Made by a program: the position numbers and the translations under genes. Below are positions 1 to 5,892 of a stretch of DNA of 13,734 nt, one piece after another. The notes under the pieces are model-generated. The model made no database searches. It saw only the letters and a list, made by a program, of their open reading frames with translations, and was not told the DNA's origin. The DNA is from Acidimicrobiia bacterium (GTDB taxonomy: Bacteria; Actinomycetota; Acidimicrobiia; Spongiisociales; SHLN01), in the NCBI GenBank assembly GCA_030624805.1, contig JAUXJL010000018.1, positions 1 through 13,734 on the forward strand. The letters are read 5' to 3'. Position 1 is the stretch's first letter, and each line of letters starts with the position of its first letter.

Positions 1-1
1 C

Positions 2-349
2 CGCGACTCGACGCACACCTTCCTCAGTGCCGGGACGATCGCGCTCGCCGGCGACCCCGCCGCTCGCACCGGTATTGCGGTCGCAGATGAAAGCTTCGAG
101 ATCGACCTCCGGGAGCATCGAGCCATGCAGCTAACCGCCGACGTGCTCGCAACCGCCGACATCGTCTACGCCATGGAAGAAGCCCATCTCACCGCGGTGC
201 TCGAACTGAGCCCGAACGCGAACGTCGAGCTCCTCAGCCCGGATGGGCGTCCGATACCGGACCCGTATGGGGGAGGGGAGAACACCTATCGCGACAGCTA
301 CTCACGTATCCGACGGGCACTCGACTCCCGACTCAACCAGGGGGCCTGA
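2..349 (+). CDS. Low-molecular-weight protein tyrosine phosphatase, C-terminal part (5' end outside window)
   Basis: The open frame enters from the left edge and ends at TGA 347-349, giving about 115 residues. It matches the LMW-PTP family after its catalytic P-loop: an SAGT motif near the start, then DLREHRAMQLT, an ADIVYAMEEAH block, and a late PDPYGGG motif in which the Asp is the general acid of the family. The family hydrolyses phosphotyrosine (or acts on arginine phosphate in some bacteria) in the cytosol. The CX5R(S/T) nucleophile loop lies upstream of the window, so activity cannot be judged here. The ATG at 125 is internal and not the start, because conserved family sequence continues upstream in the same frame. 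The gene ends 54 bases before the acyl-CoA ligase on the same strand; the two need not be functionally linked. Confidence 0.85.
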   Translation, partial: RDSTHTFLSAGTIALAGDPAARTGIAVADESFEIDLREHRAMQLTADVLATADIVYAMEEAHLTAVLELSPNANVELLSPDGRPIPDPYGGGENTYRDSYSRIRRALDSRLNQGA

Positions 350-377
350 ACGCTGTAGCTGCGGGAGGAGAACACCC

Positions 378-396
378 TATGCTGAGCACGAGGAGG
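378..396 (+). promoter_or_regulatory. Putative -10 box and strong ribosome binding site of the acyl-CoA ligase gene
   Basis: TATGCT at 378-383 fits a -10 hexamer, and AGGAGG at 391-396 is a perfect Shine-Dalgarno core 7 bases before the ATG at 404. A start of transcription near 390 would give a leader of about 14 bases. No convincing -35 element is visible. The ribosome site is well supported; the -10 call is an inference from sequence alone. Confidence 0.5.
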
Positions 397-403
397 CCAA
401 CTG

Positions 404-2188
404 ATGAAGCAGTACCACACCCCGGCGATGGTCGAGATCGCACCAGACGACACCGCAATCGCAGCCCTGTTTGGCGAGGCTGAGAAACACCCGAACCGGC
501 CGGCTATCTCATATCGAGATGGCGATCGGTTTGTTGACGTGAGCCTCGGAGAGTTCGCAGCCAAAGTCAGGCTGCTCGCTGCCGGCCTCATTTCGCTCGG
601 AATTCAACCGGGGTCGAAGATCGCCCTCCACTCCGGCACGCGGCCCGAGTTCACGTACTTCGACTACGCGATCTGGGCGGCCGGGTGCGTCACCGTACCC
701 ATCTATGAGACCTCGTCGGAAGAGCAGGTTGAATGGATCATTGGCAACTCCGAAGCGGTAGCCGTCATCTCCGAGAACCAGGAGATGAAGGACAAATTCG
801 ACGCCGTCGCCGCCGGCATCCCAACATGTGAACATTCGATTGTCATCGAACACGGCGGCTTCGATCAGCTCGTCGATGCCGGAGCCTCAGTCGACCCGGC
901 CGAGGTCGATCGCCGGTGGCAGGCCATCAAACAAGAGGATCTCGCCACGTTGGTCTACACCTCTGGCACCACCGGCCGGCCGAAGGGATGCATGCTCACC
1001 CACCAGAACTTCATCTTCCTGGTCCGCCAGCTGGTGGCAGCAATCCCGCCCGCCTTCAACGAGGGAAGCTCCACCCTGTTCTTTCTTCCGCTCGCCCACA
1101 TCTTCGCCCGGGTAGCACAGGTCAGCTGCGTCACAGCCGGAGTCAAGCTTGGCTACTCAACGGGAGTTCCTCAGTTGCTCGAAGAGCTAGCCATGTTCAA
1201 CCCAACCTGGCTGTTCAGCGTGCCGCGCGTGTTCGAGAAGGTCTACAACGGTGCTCAGCACAAGGCCCATTCTGAGGGGAAGGGCAAGATATTCGACTAC
1301 GCCGCCAAGATTGCCGAGGAGTTCTCGCGTCAAACCCAGGCGGGGCGCGTGAAGCCGCTCACGAAGGTGCAACATGCGCTGTTCGACCGGCTCGTGTATT
1401 CCAAGCTGCGGGAGGCGTTCGGGGGCCGGGTGAAATATGCAATCTCAGGTGGGGCTGCGCTTGGGGAACGCCTCGGTCACTTCTTCACCGGTGTCGGTAT
1501 TCAAATCCTCGAGGGGTATGGCCTCACCGAAACGACCGCAGGCTCCACTCTCAACCGGCCCGATGCCACCGAGGTCGGCACGGTCGGGCAACCCATTCCC
1601 GGGGTGACAGTGGGAATCGCCGACGACGGCGAGGTCCTAGTCAAGGGTCCGCACATCATGCGCGGGTACTTCAAGAACGATGCTGCGACGGCCGAGTCGA
1701 TCAATCCCGACGGCTGGTTCCAGACCGGAGACATCGGGGAGCTGGACGGTGCCGGTTATCTGAGGATCACTGGTCGCAAGAAAGAAATCCTGGTGACGGC
1801 GGCCGGCAAGAACGTGGCCCCTGCCGTCATCGAGGATCGAATCCGCGCCCACCCGCTCATCAGCCAGGCCATGGTGATTGGGGATGGCGAAAAGTTCATC
1901 GCCTGTCTCATCACCATCGACCCCGAAGCCTTCCCGGCCTGGGCAGAAGAGGCAGGCAAGACGGAAATCGTCGCCGACCTGGTCGACGATGCCGTATTGC
2001 GAGCAACCGTAGAAGAAGCCATCGAGGACGGGAACAAGGCGGTTTCGCGAGCCGAGGCAGTCCGAGAGTTCCGCATCCTGCCGGAGGACTTCACCATCGA
2101 GGGTGGCGAGATCACCCCAACCCTCAAGCTGCGGCGGGCGATCGTCATGAAGAAATACGCCGGGACCGTCGAGGACATCTACCGGTAG
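404..2188 (+). CDS. fadD15: Long-chain fatty acyl-CoA ligase, FadD15-like
   Basis: This 594-residue protein activates fatty acids to acyl-CoA through an acyl-adenylate, using ATP and CoA. It belongs to the ANL (AMP-binding) superfamily. The P-loop YTSGTTGRPKG begins at Y185, the adenine-binding GYGLTET motif covers about 371-377, TGDIGELD follows, and the hinge motif GRKKEIL starts at G457 with GKNVAP just after. A late TPTLKLRR segment carries the probable catalytic lysine of the mobile C-terminal domain. Length and sequence, from the TVPIYETSS block to the HPLISQAMVIGD block, resemble mycobacterial FadD15 as I remember it, so a long-chain substrate is likely but not shown. The ATG is fixed by AGGAGG seven bases upstream. 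It converges on the VIT gene with 34 bases between stops. Confidence 0.93.
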   Translation: MKQYHTPAMVEIAPDDTAIAALFGEAEKHPNRPAISYRDGDRFVDVSLGEFAAKVRLLAAGLISLGIQPGSKIALHSGTRPEFTYFDYAIWAAGCVTVPIYETSSEEQVEWIIGNSEAVAVISENQEMKDKFDAVAAGIPTCEHSIVIEHGGFDQLVDAGASVDPAEVDRRWQAIKQEDLATLVYTSGTTGRPKGCMLTHQNFIFLVRQLVAAIPPAFNEGSSTLFFLPLAHIFARVAQVSCVTAGVKLGYSTGVPQLLEELAMFNPTWLFSVPRVFEKVYNGAQHKAHSEGKGKIFDYAAKIAEEFSRQTQAGRVKPLTKVQHALFDRLVYSKLREAFGGRVKYAISGGAALGERLGHFFTGVGIQILEGYGLTETTAGSTLNRPDATEVGTVGQPIPGVTVGIADDGEVLVKGPHIMRGYFKNDAATAESINPDGWFQTGDIGELDGAGYLRITGRKKEILVTAAGKNVAPAVIEDRIRAHPLISQAMVIGDGEKFIACLITIDPEAFPAWAEEAGKTEIVADLVDDAVLRATVEEAIEDGNKAVSRAEAVREFRILPEDFTIEGGEITPTLKLRRAIVMKKYAGTVEDIYR

Positions 2189-2222
2189 TGCTCGTAACAG
2201 CCAGGTTGGGCGGCGTCGCCGC

Positions 2223-2882
2223 TCAGCTGATGAATGAGTCGTAGCCGAGACCGATCAAATAGCTGAGAACCGCCCCGACGCCGGCCACCGCCACGTTTTC
2301 GACGCCGCTCAAGACCGGATTGCGACGGGTCAGCCGGGTCTTCGCAACACCGACCACGAACAACCCGACCGCCGCTCCTATCGCAGCGACCACGAGTGCC
2401 TCATCGGGATCGGAAATGAAAATGAACGGGGCAATACTCGGCACCGAGCCGGCGAGGAACAACAGGCCAGACATGAGCATGGCAAAGATGGGGTTGCGGC
2501 GGCCCTCGTCGATCACTGCGAACTCGAACGCCTTCATCAGCTCGAGAAGCACCTCGTCGTCTGCCGCCGCAGATTCCACTACGGCCTCAGTGGCAACCGG
2601 CCCGAGACCTATGGCATCGAGATACTCCCGCAGCTCCTCTAGCTCTCGCTGCTTGTAGTACTTGAAGTGCTCCCGCTCCAACGCCAGCTCGCCGTCGATG
2701 GCCTCCTCCTGTGACTTGGTGGCCATGTACTCGCCTGCCGCCATCGAGACAGAACCGGCAAAGGCGCCCGACAGAGCGGCCAACAGCACCACCTCCGAGC
2801 TGACACCGCCCCCCACAACACCCACGACGAGCAGGAATATGGACACGAGCCCATCGTTGACGCCGAGGATGACATCGCGCAA
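2223..2882 (-). CDS. VIT/CCC1-family Fe(II)/Mn(II) transporter, main open frame after an in-frame amber codon
   Basis: The 219-residue frame is a VIT1/CCC1-like transporter, a family that moves Fe2+ or Mn2+ across membranes. Five hydrophobic segments are visible at about 4-26, 31-54, 132-157, 162-180 and 194-213. NDG at 9-11 in TM1 and SMAAGEY at 46-52 in TM2 are family signatures, and the charged, Glu-rich stretch at about 55-90 matches the cytoplasmic metal-binding helices between TM2 and TM3. The only start in this frame is TTG at 2882, with no clear ribosome site. Directly upstream lie TAG (2889-2891) and then 20 further in-frame codons that look like the family's N-terminus, so the gene may be a nonsense mutant, a reinitiated gene, or an assembly error. 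It follows the acyltransferase on the same strand. Confidence 0.8.
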   Translation of the reverse strand: MRDVILGVNDGLVSIFLLVVGVVGGGVSSEVVLLAALSGAFAGSVSMAAGEYMATKSQEEAIDGELALEREHFKYYKQRELEELREYLDAIGLGPVATEAVVESAAADDEVLLELMKAFEFAVIDEGRRNPIFAMLMSGLLFLAGSVPSIAPFIFISDPDEALVVAAIGAAVGLFVVGVAKTRLTRRNPVLSGVENVAVAGVGAVLSYLIGLGYDSFIS

Positions 2883-2951
2883 ATACCGCTAACGAGGACC
2901 AAGGTGTTCTCGATAGGGCGGTATCTGTTCTTCGGAAACCGAAGCCGACAT
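2883..2951 (-). pseudogene. N-terminal segment of the VIT gene, separated by TAG at 2889-2891
   Basis: ATG at 2951 opens a frame of 20 codons, then TAG, then two codons to the TTG at 2882, all in the VIT reading frame. The segment reads MSASVSEEQIPPYREHLGPR, then stop, then RYLRD continuing into the transporter. A short hydrophilic lead followed by a Y-(L/W)-R-D block before TM1 is what I recall in VIT homologues, so this looks like the original N-terminus. A single change such as CAG or CGG to TAG would explain it. The ATG sits 24 bases after the acyltransferase stop codon, and TAACAT lies 7 bases before it. The frame continuity is seen directly; the ancestral codon is inferred. Confidence 0.6.
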
Positions 2952-2958
2952 AGGCGAA

Positions 2959-2964
2959 ATGTTA
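2959..2964 (-). promoter_or_regulatory. Putative leaderless -10 box before the VIT gene's upstream ATG
   Basis: On the minus strand TAACAT is followed by seven bases and then the ATG at 2951. Transcription starting about 7 bases after the box would begin at the start codon itself. No ribosome binding site is seen. The same geometry recurs at other genes in the window, which strengthens the call and supports ATG 2951 as the original start. Confidence 0.4.
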
Positions 2965-2975
2965 CAAGTGCCGGG

Positions 2976-3629
2976 CTACTGCTCAGCCTTCAACCGCGCC
3001 AGGGCGCCACTCATCCATTCGTGCCAGGCCTTTGTCAGGTGGGCCCGGTCGGAAAACGCCTCCGGATTCAAAGGTTTCCCGACCTCAACCCTTATCGGGT
3101 TCCGGCGAATCTTCAGATCGTCGAGGCCCATGGCCTCCCCCGTCCCCCACAGTGCCATCGGCACGAGCGGACAGCCGACTCGTTTGGCAAGCCAGGCAGC
3201 GCCTTCCTTGGGGGGGCTCTCACCCCAATTGCTGACCCGCCGCCCCTCCGGGAAGAGGGTGACTCCGCCTCCCGCCTCGAGCTGGTTGATGGCGGTCCGT
3301 AACGAGCGAAGCGGCACCGTACCGCGCGGCATGGGGACAACACCGAGGTAGTAGGTGAGACCGTCAAAGAAACGAGACCGTCCGAACAACTCATCAACAC
3401 CCATGAATCGAGTAGGCCGCCCGGCCGCCACCGCGGCCACCACCGGATCGAGGTGACTGAAATGATTGGCTGCCACTACCACAGGGCCCTGCGGAAACGG
3501 CTCCTCCCGAAGCACAACGAAGTCCCACACTCGAGGGAGTGCTCGCTGGACAACAAAGTAGGCTCCCCGCCACAGATTGAAGGCGGCAAACGGGAACCCC
3601 GGTTGGAACCGGGGCTTTATCACAGACAT
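2976..3629 (-). CDS. 1-acylglycerol-3-phosphate acyltransferase-like (PlsC/LPLAT family)
   Basis: This 217-residue protein belongs to the PlsC-type acyltransferases, which transfer an acyl chain to lysophosphatidic acid or a related acceptor at the inner membrane face. The catalytic HX4D motif is NHFSHLD with H56 and D61; the acceptor-phosphate motif FPEGRR is at 126-131; a VPMALWGTGEA block follows. There is no clear N-terminal transmembrane helix, only moderate hydrophobicity at about 12-27, so membrane contact is probably peripheral. The ATG at 3629 has no ribosome site but has TAGAGT six bases upstream, suggesting a leaderless mRNA. The gene is divergent from the SGNH hydrolase and is followed on the same strand by the VIT gene. 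The exact acceptor cannot be read from the sequence. Confidence 0.85.
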   Translation of the reverse strand: MSVIKPRFQPGFPFAAFNLWRGAYFVVQRALPRVWDFVVLREEPFPQGPVVVAANHFSHLDPVVAAVAAGRPTRFMGVDELFGRSRFFDGLTYYLGVVPMPRGTVPLRSLRTAINQLEAGGGVTLFPEGRRVSNWGESPPKEGAAWLAKRVGCPLVPMALWGTGEAMGLDDLKIRRNPIRVEVGKPLNPEAFSDRAHLTKAWHEWMSGALARLKAEQ

Positions 3630-3635
3630 AACGCG

Positions 3636-3659
3636 ACTCTAGAATCTCTGGCCCGGAGG
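3636..3659. promoter_or_regulatory. Compact divergent promoter region between acyltransferase and SGNH hydrolase
   Basis: Only 39 bases separate the two start codons. The minus strand shows TAGAGT at 3641-3636, six bases before the acyltransferase ATG. The plus strand shows TAGAAT at 3640-3645, and then GGAGG at 3655-3659, nine bases before the GTG at 3669. The two -10 candidates overlap by two bases around a TCTAGA palindrome. The motifs are read directly; promoter function is inferred. Confidence 0.45.
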
Positions 3660-3668
3660 TACGAGCGC

Positions 3669-4421
3669 GTGGCTGTGACGAGAAACTGGCGGTTGGCGCC
3701 CTTGGCAGGAGTCATGGCCCTGCTGGGGCAAATCCTCTATGCAGCCCATCGGCCGGATCTGCCTTCGTATGACAACTACGAGACCTCGGCCGCACTGGGC
3801 GATCCGGGCCTTCCCGGCCTCAAGATGGTTGCGATCGGAGACAGTTCGATTACTGCTCCCGGGGTTCGTCGCATCGAGGACGCATGGATACGCCGCGTCG
3901 CCGATGGGTTGACAGAACGTTATTTCGTCCATCTCAAGGCGCTGGCGGTTGGGGGGTCAAAAGCTTCGGATGTGCTCAGCGGACAGCTCACTGCCGCACT
4001 GGCCTTCGAGCCGGATCTCGCCATCGTCTCGGTGGCAGCCAATGATGCCATCAGGGCTGTTTCCCCCACCCGGTTCAGGCGAGAGCTCGACGGGATCGTC
4101 AAGGCTCTGCTGGATACCGGTTCCCGGGTCGTTATCGTTGGCGTTGGTGACCTCGGATCCATCCCGCGACTCCCCGGTTTCCTTCGGTGGTATCTCACAC
4201 AGCGATCGGCCCAGTTCGATCGAATATCTGCGGAAGTGGCAGCTCGGCATCCAGGCGTCACGAAAGCCGACATGCGGGGAGAGCTCTCGGACGCTTTTTG
4301 GCGCGATCCCATGATGTTTTCGGGGGATCGATTCCACGCCTCGAGCCACGGTCACGAGCATTTCGCCCATCACGTCTCCCGGGCAGTGGATCGGGCGTTG
4401 GGCGTTTCGGACCGCGTTTAG
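3669..4421 (+). CDS. Membrane-anchored SGNH/GDSL-type hydrolase
   Basis: Starting at GTG 3669, chosen for the GGAGG nine bases upstream, the product has 250 residues. A hydrophobic stretch at about 8-25 looks like a signal anchor or uncleaved signal peptide, so the catalytic domain probably faces outward. SGNH-hydrolase blocks are in order: block I GDSS with nucleophile S59, an LAVGGSKASD block carrying the oxyanion Gly, block III AND with N125, and a C-terminal DRFHAS with D220 and H223. The family hydrolyses esters of lipids, glycans or thioesters; the substrate here is unknown. The leucine of the classical GDSL is a serine. Divergent placement from a PlsC-type acyltransferase hints at lipid or envelope acyl turnover. 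The stop overlaps that of the small Cys-rich gene. An in-frame extension back to 3453 would run over the acyltransferase and is rejected. Confidence 0.8.
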   Translation: MAVTRNWRLAPLAGVMALLGQILYAAHRPDLPSYDNYETSAALGDPGLPGLKMVAIGDSSITAPGVRRIEDAWIRRVADGLTERYFVHLKALAVGGSKASDVLSGQLTAALAFEPDLAIVSVAANDAIRAVSPTRFRRELDGIVKALLDTGSRVVIVGVGDLGSIPRLPGFLRWYLTQRSAQFDRISAEVAARHPGVTKADMRGELSDAFWRDPMMFSGDRFHASSHGHEHFAHHVSRAVDRALGVSDRV

Positions 4422-4519
4422 GCGGCCTTGATCAGCACTTCGTGGTCGGTGCAGTAGGAGTCACCGCTCATACGGAGGAGACAGCACCCGTCTGCTTCAC
4501 AAATACATGTCGGTTTCAT
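4418..4519 (-). CDS. Small Cys-rich protein, 33 residues, unknown function
   Basis: I do not recognise this protein. ATG at 4519 is preceded by GAGG (4528-4525 on the minus strand) with a 5-base spacer, a good ribosome site. The 33 residues contain C5, C7, C12, C13, C23 and H26, a pattern C-x-C-x4-C-C-x9-C-x2-H that could bind one metal ion such as zinc or be redox active. The second half has strongly G/C-ending codons typical of local genes; the first third is less typical. The TAA stop overlaps the SGNH hydrolase stop in a shared TTAG. The frame stays open upstream to a GTG at 4678, but codon use there is poor, so I prefer the short form. It could also be a chance frame; conservation would decide. 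Confidence 0.45.
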   Translation of the reverse strand: MKPTCICEADGCCLLRMSGDSYCTDHEVLIKAA

Positions 4520-4673
4520 AGATACCTCATCGGCACAAGCTCGCGAAAACTTATCACGTACCATCAACCCAGGAGCCTTCCGACCCACCGATGCAAATAG
4601 CTCAGCCGCGCCCTGTTGCGCCCCATTGACTGATGGTGGCAACGATCCTCGCAAACAACCGCTCCGCAGTTGA

Positions 4674-4707
4674 GTCACGCCAATGGACCGGAAAACCCGG
4701 ACGTGAC
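4674..4707. repeat. Nested inverted repeat upstream of the glycosyltransferase gene
   Basis: GTCACG at 4674-4679 is the exact reverse complement of CGTGAC at 4702-4707. Inside lies a second pair, CCGG at 4688-4691 and CCGG at 4697-4700, around AAAAC. The outer arm ends three bases before a -10-like TACGAT at 4710-4715. This may be an operator or a transcript hairpin, but six-base arms 22 bases apart can arise by chance. The rest of the gap at 4520-4739 shows no gene or RNA I can name. Confidence 0.3.
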
Positions 4708-4709
4708 GA

Positions 4710-4737
4710 TACGATTAGCCGACGAGAGACGGCGGAG
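4710..4737 (+). promoter_or_regulatory. Putative -10 box and Shine-Dalgarno sequence of the glycosyltransferase gene
   Basis: TACGAT at 4710-4715 could be a -10 box, giving a leader of about 18 bases. GGCGGAG at 4731-4737 is purine-rich but lies only two bases from the ATG, closer than usual; GAGAG at 4724-4728 is an alternative. No good -35 is visible. Confidence 0.3.
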
Positions 4738-4739
4738 AC

Positions 4740-5873
4740 ATGCGGAAGCCCACCACAAGGTTCGGGCTCTACCTATCAGACCTGAACCGGGACAAGAACG
4801 ACAGCCACGGAATCATCAACTATTCCGTCGGGCTGGCAAACGCGCTACAGCGAGTTATTGGACCAGGGGAACATCTTTGCATCTATGCCAACCCGGCGAT
4901 CACCCGGGAGCTCGAAGCACAGATTTCCGAGCACGTGAGCATTCGTATCACTCCCCCGCCAACGACGATGCAACGATTGCTCTCCGACCATGTGCTGGGA
5001 GTGAAGCGGGCCGCCCACGACGAGGTCTCGGTTCTCCACTTTCCGAAGGGCTTCGTGCCGATCGTGCCCCCCAGTCGCATGAAACTGGTCGCCACCCTCC
5101 ATGACGACATCCCGCTCCTGTACGCGCGGGGAGATTACGGACGCGAGTCCGCATCCATGAAGTCGCGCTACTTTTCATTCTCGCTCCGTCATACACTCCG
5201 ACGGGCGCATGCTCTGGTTACGGTGTCCGACACTTCGCTCGGTCGGTTCATGGATCTCGCCAAAGAAACCAACATCACGATGCCTCCGTCGTTCGTCTCG
5301 TATCAGGGAATCACCCTCCCGCTGAATCAGCCGATCCCGGTTGAGGACAAGAAGCAGTACCTGATCCACATCGGCTCGAGCAAACCCCACAAACGCTCGC
5401 ACGAGGCTGTGGAATTCATGCTCGAATACACCGAGACATCGGACGCCGAGCTGCAGCTCCTCATCCTGGGGCCCCTCACGCGCTCCACTGAGTTGCTGCT
5501 CCGCAAGAGCACGGCAAATCGCATCAAGCGCACTCTGTCCGGAGATGAGCTCGCTCGCATGATCGGCCAGTCTCGGGCCCTTGTCTTCAACTCCGAACGG
5601 GAGGGATTCGGATTGCCGCCCGTAGAGGCGTATGCGCTCGGAACACCGGCGGTTTTTGCTCGCACCGGAGTGATGGTCGAGGTTCTGGGTGATACACCCG
5701 GAGCCTATGAGCCCGGTGATTACACAGATTTTGCCCGAGCTTTGGACAACGCCCTCTCGCTCGATGACGACACCCTCCTCGGCCATCGCGAATCGATACT
5801 CCGACAGTACAACTGGGATGCAGTCGCCCAGGAGACACTCAAGGCCTACCGGCAGGTAGCTGCCGACCGGTAA
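4740..5873 (+). CDS. Glycosyltransferase, GT4-like (GT-B fold)
   Basis: This 377-residue protein has the two-Rossmann layout of GT-B glycosyltransferases. The N-terminal half carries a GIINYSVGLANAL acceptor-side block near 25-37 and an LVATLHDDIP segment. The C-terminal half begins with IHIGSSKPHKR at about 209-219, a typical start of the donor domain, followed by LQLLILGP. The retaining GT4 signature E-x7-E is present as E288 in EGFGLPPVEA with E296. Such enzymes transfer a sugar from an NDP-sugar to a glycan or lipid acceptor, mostly at the cytoplasmic membrane face; donor and acceptor cannot be deduced. MalQ follows 19 bases downstream on the same strand, so a shared transcript and a link to alpha-glucan metabolism are possible but not proven. 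No signal peptide is seen. Confidence 0.85.
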   Translation: MRKPTTRFGLYLSDLNRDKNDSHGIINYSVGLANALQRVIGPGEHLCIYANPAITRELEAQISEHVSIRITPPPTTMQRLLSDHVLGVKRAAHDEVSVLHFPKGFVPIVPPSRMKLVATLHDDIPLLYARGDYGRESASMKSRYFSFSLRHTLRRAHALVTVSDTSLGRFMDLAKETNITMPPSFVSYQGITLPLNQPIPVEDKKQYLIHIGSSKPHKRSHEAVEFMLEYTETSDAELQLLILGPLTRSTELLLRKSTANRIKRTLSGDELARMIGQSRALVFNSEREGFGLPPVEAYALGTPAVFARTGVMVEVLGDTPGAYEPGDYTDFARALDNALSLDDDTLLGHRESILRQYNWDAVAQETLKAYRQVAADR

Positions 5874-5877
5874 GCAG

Positions 5878-5883
5878 TAGCCT
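5878..5883 (+). promoter_or_regulatory. Possible -10 box for malQ
   Basis: TAGCCT lies nine bases before the malQ ATG at 5893, in the 19-base gap after the glycosyltransferase. No Shine-Dalgarno sequence is visible. It may give a nearly leaderless malQ transcript in addition to readthrough from upstream. The spacing is longer than at the other boxes in this window, so support is weak. Confidence 0.25.
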
Positions 5884-5892
5884 GTCCGCCCT

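Noticed and set aside
379..480. Short leader frame starting at ATG 379 and overlapping the acyl-CoA ligase start
   Set aside because: The ATG coincides with the likely -10 box, and the frame is Arg-rich with no coding character, so it is probably not transcribed as a leader.
2210..2222. GC hairpin GCGGC-GTC-GCCGC between two convergent genes
   Set aside because: The stem is only five base pairs and no T-run follows on either strand, so it is not a convincing intrinsic terminator.
3453..3668. Open frame extending the SGNH hydrolase upstream by 72 codons
   Set aside because: It lies over the 5' end of the acyltransferase gene on the other strand and shows no family similarity; GTG 3669 has a GGAGG at proper spacing.
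4616..4642. Imperfect hairpin (TTGC...CCAT / ATGG...GCAA) in the 4520-4739 gap
   Set aside because: It has a mismatch and a bulge and matches no RNA family or terminator I know.
4520..4678. Longer form of the Cys-rich protein starting at GTG 4678 (86 residues)
   Set aside because: Codon use upstream of ATG 4519 is not like local genes, and the ribosome site lies directly before ATG 4519.
5175..5786. 203-codon open frame on the minus strand inside the glycosyltransferase gene
   Set aside because: It is a shadow of a well-supported gene in high-GC DNA, with no recognisable domain and no start signals. The same holds for minus frames at 6706-7164 and 9656-10216.
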